Positions 5,901 to 7,632 of a DNA stretch of 7,632 nucleotides are shown here, one piece after another. Both the position numbers and the translations under genes were made by a program. The stretch lies in assembly GCA_011390035.1 (NCBI GenBank), contig JAABTE010000123.1, forward strand, positions 1-7,632, in the 5' to 3' direction. The DNA comes from Desulfobacteraceae bacterium (GTDB lineage Bacteria > Desulfobacterota > Desulfobacteria > Desulfobacterales > JAABSP01). Within the stretch, counting starts at the first letter, position 1; each line of letters opens with the position of its first letter. The notes under the pieces are model-generated. The model had not been told where the DNA came from, did not search any database, and saw only the letters and a program-made list of their open reading frames with translations.

Positions 5901-6224
5901 GTCGTCGTACAGGGCCTCGTAATCGGTGTCATCGTTGAATTTGACCTGAATGGAAGAAAAATTCCGGTAGGACTCGGACTGGACGTACTCGACGTTTTCC
6001 AGCCCGTCCAGGGCGTCCTCGATCTCCGCGGTGACGAGCTGCTCCACGTCATCGGCCGAGGCCCCGAAATAGACGGTATGCACGAAGACCTTGCCCATAT
6101 CCACGTTGGGCATGTTCTCCAGCGGGATGGTGAACAGGGAAAAAAGCCCGGCGATCACCAGGATCGCGAAGCTCACATTGATAAAGACGATCTGCTTTAA
6201 GCTGTACCGGACAACGGTCTTCAT
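2901..6224 (-). CDS. RND-family efflux pump permease subunit (AcrB/HAE1 type)
   Basis: 1107 residues, a little longer than AcrB (about 1050). It is the inner-membrane proton/substrate antiporter of a tripartite efflux system. It has the family's two-fold layout: a first membrane segment at about 12-33, a periplasmic domain to about 335, helices at about 336-490 and again near 535-560, a second periplasmic domain to about 898, and helices at about 901-1052. The fourth helix carries the proton-relay aspartates D402 and D403 in GIMVDDAVIIVEN. The tenth-helix equivalent reads GLAGVAVNDSLILIDF, so N970 and D971 occupy the places of AcrB Lys940 and Asn941. The replaced lysine marks a subgroup different from AcrB. 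The ASADDVE motif at 55-61 and ENMPNVD at 36-42 are typical of RND N-termini. Residues 1068-1107 form a charged, probably disordered cytoplasmic tail. Its ATG overlaps the adaptor stop codon (ATGA), so translation is coupled. The substrate cannot be deduced; the DD pair argues for the drug/hydrophobe class over CusA-type metal pumps. Confidence 0.95.
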   Translation of the reverse strand: MKTVVRYSLKQIVFINVSFAILVIAGLFSLFTIPLENMPNVDMGKVFVHTVYFGASADDVEQLVTAEIEDALDGLENVEYVQSESYRNFSSIQVKFNDDTDYEALYDDLRFRVLSIRDKLPAGADEPSFFYIDTHKWLPVVIVNITGELPQHSLKLLAEELKTRLLDIDGVQSIGISGDYEKEFHVSIDPARLRRHGITFHEVTRAVASANTKIPTGRFRQGDREYMLDAGRRLSDQQSVLDIIVRRDGDGNFVRVRDLVSNARVSHRDPSTIPSVNGLDTLRLRVIKEESGNAVDISTQVKAISRAFEKTHAGEGIGIVFTNDSTFEINDSVKTLGGNLILGLSLVTLVLWITLGFRNAMITAVGIPFAFLCSIVIMHATGVSLNTISLFAFVLVTGIMVDDAVIIVENIHRHAQMGKSRREAVVDGAAEVMLPVISSALTTVLAFLPMLIMTGSTGEFFAQIPKTVTYAMIASLIEALFILPIHVLDWGPKRTAAKVVTEDQDPFHHLRSGLFAPFWKIYEWILHRLLNHKIIAFGGIGLLFFASVAILVLSITGIMPLIKVKFFPGNYFRYHVTIAMPVGTPIEETDNVVRDISRHIMSLGPGQAQSTSGTAGYYEDQDYQRHTGNHFGEIVVTLPEDRDRNFPENPENDPIAHLTYMRRSIAEFVEKSYPPGGPRPEARLFEEGDGPPTGKPVNIRVTAATMEGAIHGADAMLEYMKSEPELEGLIDLRDDRPEMHRIVRYTPRPEAVFEYGLMPGDVTGMVAGALNGQRAGTFRTVDEEVDLIVRLARESDRVNMAASGLSDPLDILGVPVVEDAAAPVLLRDLVRAEFATEPNARSRYKGRPTITITADIAPGSPLSPARAQVLASRFFEANGDRMGGASISFGGEFESTSRSYTSLTFAFFIAILGIYMVLASQFNDYFQPMIIITAVPFALIGVVMGLFLTRTTFTIGSFMAIVGLAGVAVNDSLILIDFMNTRRRAGRPIREAVMAACAARMRPVLITTVTTVLGLLPMAIGIPSKSISWAPMATAFVAGLSSATILALLMIPVEFEAFENFRAWVRRRFGRSTDETAPSSSRDEAPGDDGGNEDKPPGEAVDPRERV

Positions 6225-7222
6225 GGGGCGGCAAGCTCCGTTCCCACCTGAAGATCCGGATGATCCGCCACGATATAATGGCCGTTTGACTCGCCCAGAA
6301 TCAAAATATTGACCGGCGCCTCGGCCCCCTTGGCCCGGACCCGCGGGTTTTCATACCGGTCGATCACCGCCGCCCTGGGAACCCAGACGCCCTGGGTTTC
6401 AAGGGCCACGGGCAGGGTGAACCGAAGGCCCCCCCGGCGCGGCCCGCCGTGATCCACCAGTATCAGCTCGATGCCCAGCTTGCGGGTCTTCTCGTCAAAT
6501 TCCGGGTTGATCCGGTTGATCCGGGCCGTTGCCGGCACCCCATCCACCGTTGCCCCAAAGGGCTCGTCCAGCGCCTGGATGGCAGAAAGCTCCTCTCCGG
6601 ACACGGAAAGCGGAATAACCAGCTTTTGAAAATCAGTGGCCCGCCCCAGGGGGATATTGGGGGCCACCATCTCCCCCGGCTCCACCATCCGCGCCACCAG
6701 CACCCACCCGGCCGGCGCCCGAATGTCATGGCGCCGCTTTCGCTCCATCAGCTCCCGCAGGGCCACCTCCAGCGCCCCCTTTTCCGCCGCCAGGCTCCGC
6801 CGGGCAAGACCGGCCTGCTGGTATTCTTCCTGGGCCGAGTCCCGCTTTACCCCGGTGGCCCGATCGCCCTGGTGGAGCTGGTCGATCCGCTCATATTCTT
6901 TTTTCAGATAAGCCACCCGCGACTCATTCTGGGCGATGGCCGCCTCGATGCCGCTGATTTTCTGGCGTGTTCCCTGAATCTGAAAATCGATAAAGGTGGT
7001 ATCGATCTCACAGAAGGGCTTGTCTTTGATGGTTTCCCCCTCGGAGTAGTTGACCCGGATGACCCGCCCCGGAACCTCCGAGGCCAGGGTAACGGTGGCG
7101 TCGCCCCGGGTGTAGCCCGTCAGCATGATCTCTTTTTCCGCCGGGCTTACCACCAGCGGTTCCGCCCCCACCCGGATCGGCATAATCCATAACAGCGCCG
7201 CCCATATTATGACCCAATGCAT
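6221..7222 (-). CDS. periplasmic adaptor (membrane fusion protein) of the RND pump
   Basis: 333 residues, HlyD/AcrA superfamily, linking the RND pump to an outer-membrane channel. Residues 1-20 are a signal peptide (hydrophobic VIIWAALLWIM, probable cleavage after VGA). There is no lipobox, so the mature protein is soluble or peripherally held. The half-motifs of the lipoyl (barrel-sandwich) domain are at about 47-76 (ASEVPGRVIRVNYSEGE) and 166-196 (DIRAPAGWVLVARMVEPGE). Between them, 80-163 is a heptad-rich alpha hairpin that would contact the channel. The beta-barrel domain follows to about 275 and a shorter membrane-proximal domain to the end. The ATG at 7222-7220 is preceded, seven bases away, by GGGGAG (7235-7230). 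An in-frame TAG lies just upstream, fixing this start. It is the first gene of the operon and overlaps the pump gene by four bases. No TolC-like gene is present, so the channel must be encoded elsewhere. Confidence 0.92.
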   Translation of the reverse strand: MHWVIIWAALLWIMPIRVGAEPLVVSPAEKEIMLTGYTRGDATVTLASEVPGRVIRVNYSEGETIKDKPFCEIDTTFIDFQIQGTRQKISGIEAAIAQNESRVAYLKKEYERIDQLHQGDRATGVKRDSAQEEYQQAGLARRSLAAEKGALEVALRELMERKRRHDIRAPAGWVLVARMVEPGEMVAPNIPLGRATDFQKLVIPLSVSGEELSAIQALDEPFGATVDGVPATARINRINPEFDEKTRKLGIELILVDHGGPRRGGLRFTLPVALETQGVWVPRAAVIDRYENPRVRAKGAEAPVNILILGESNGHYIVADHPDLQVGTELAAP

Positions 7223-7229
7223 TCCAATA

Positions 7230-7235
7230 CTCCCC
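7230..7235 (-). promoter_or_regulatory. ribosome-binding site for the adaptor gene
   Basis: GGGGAG on the minus strand, seven bases before the ATG at 7222. It lies six bases downstream, in the direction of transcription, of the tandem-repeat tract at 7242-7376. Confidence 0.65.
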
Positions 7236-7241
7236 GCAATT

Positions 7242-7376
7242 GTCTATACCGCCGCCATCTATGCCACCGGCACCTATACCGCCGGTATGTATACTGCCGT
7301 CATCTATACCACAGTCATCTATACTGCCGGTATCTATACCACCGCCACATATACTGCCGGTATCTATACCACCGCC
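7242..7376. repeat. nine-copy 15-bp tandem repeat upstream of the efflux operon
   Basis: Nine uninterrupted units start at 7242, 7257, 7272, 7287, 7302, 7317, 7332, 7347 and 7362. The plus-strand consensus is ATCTATACC(G/A)CCGGT. Units 6-7 and 8-9 form a near-identical 30-bp higher-order repeat differing only in the first four bases (ATCT against ACAT), which implies recent expansion. Where a unit ends in GGT, its junction with the next makes the near-palindrome ATACY-GCC-GGTAT. On the minus strand each unit contains TATA(G/C)A-like sequence, and three units read TGGTATAGA, like an extended -10 box. Because 15 is a multiple of three, the tract stays open in several frames and gives artificial pentapeptide-repeat ORFs. 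It occupies most of the space between the adaptor ribosome-binding site and the next plausible gene. Confidence 0.9.
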
Positions 7377-7405
7377 AGGTTGATAAGGAAAGGCCCTGGA
7401 AAAGA

Positions 7406-7443
7406 AGGCCATCCCGCGGAAAATCCGCATCGGGCCTGTTTTT
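7406..7443. terminator. hairpin with a T tract, possibly bidirectional terminator
   Basis: AGGCC (7406-7410) pairs with GGCCT (7433-7437). An inner stem, GCGGA (7416-7420) with TCCGC (7424-7428), closes on an AAA loop, with a small internal bulge between the stems. On the plus strand GTTTTT follows (7438-7443), the better T tract. On the minus strand TCTTTTCC follows. No plus-strand gene clearly ends here, so its natural job may be to terminate the partial minus-strand gene ending at 7473. Confidence 0.45.
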
Positions 7444-7472
7444 ATCATTCTTTTTTGGTTTTGAAAACAGTA

Positions 7473-7632
7473 TTATTCCTTCCCAAAAATAAGCTTCCGG
7501 CCCCGACCGATGACGTTGACGCCGCACTGGCCCAGCACCACCTTGCGGCGGCAGATGCGCTGGTGGACGTCTCCGACGCCTTGCCACGGGGTCAAACGCC
7601 TTCGGCGGGCTAAAGCCACCTTCCGGAGCAAT
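7473..7632 (-). CDS. possible 3' end of an unidentified gene (partial)
   Basis: An open frame runs in from the right edge on the minus strand and stops at TAA 7475-7473, giving 52 C-terminal residues that end in GRGRKLIFGKE. Third codon positions are almost all G or C through the segment VGDVHQRICRRKVVLGQCG, as in the window's real genes. A hairpin terminator lies about 35 bp beyond the stop. The first 18 residues are Arg-rich and less convincing. A plus-strand frame over the same bases (ending DALPRGQTPSAG, stop near 7613) also looks fairly protein-like but has no start codon with a ribosome-binding site nearby. I do not recognise the protein. The region could also be a non-coding repeat family. 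Confidence 0.33.
   Translation of the reverse strand, partial: LLRKVALARRRRLTPWQGVGDVHQRICRRKVVLGQCGVNVIGRGRKLIFGKE

Noticed and set aside
7008..7448. Pentapeptide-repeat-like ORF on the minus strand (GGIDT-GSI repeats) and counterparts in other frames
   Set aside because: A 15-bp repeat has a period divisible by three, so several frames stay open and look repetitive. This frame runs out of phase into the well-supported adaptor gene, where it makes no sense as protein, and it has no good ribosome-binding site.

Overview
The window reads as a piece of a GC-rich, Gram-negative chromosome. Strong G/C preference at third codon positions, a canonical sigma-54 promoter, lipoprotein and periplasmic export signals, and a pair of GcvH-like proteins with cysteine-rich N-termini all suggest a deltaproteobacterium (Desulfobacterota, the sulfate-reducer type). 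That assignment is inference from style and recollection, not a database match. No rRNA, tRNA or CRISPR array is visible.

Layout. Positions 1-93 hold an eight-codon end of an unknown reading frame and a 21-bp tandem direct repeat that resembles an insertion-sequence end. From 94 to 359 there is AT-rich regulatory DNA with a textbook sigma-54 promoter (GG-N10-GC, 262-277). Genes 360-1352 and 1512-2465 on the plus strand are tandem paralogues. Each encodes two four-cysteine modules of identical spacing (C-x12-C-x5-C-x2-C), then a complete glycine-cleavage H-protein-like domain, then a conserved C-terminal tail. In both, the lysine that carries lipoate in true H proteins is a glutamate. Next, 2581-2874 (+) encodes a small Kazal-type protease-inhibitor lipoprotein, with its own likely promoter starting at the stop codon of the preceding gene.

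On the minus strand, converging on the Kazal gene, a two-gene operon runs from 7222 to 2901: a HlyD/AcrA-type periplasmic adaptor (7222-6221) and an AcrB-type RND pump subunit (6224-2901), coupled by an ATGA overlap. No outer-membrane channel gene is present. Immediately upstream of the adaptor ribosome-binding site lie nine copies of a 15-bp tandem repeat (7242-7376), in the space where the operon promoter should be. The right edge carries a possible 3' end of another minus-strand gene, ending at 7473, and a hairpin that may terminate it.

How it fits together. The adaptor and pump should form the inner part of a tripartite efflux system. The Kazal lipoprotein would act in the envelope against serine proteases. 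The paired H-like proteins are the most unusual element: they keep the H-protein fold signatures but cannot be lipoylated at the canonical site, and they carry conserved metal- or redox-type cysteine modules. They probably do something other than glycine cleavage, possibly together as a pair under sigma-54 control. The biochemical role is unknown.
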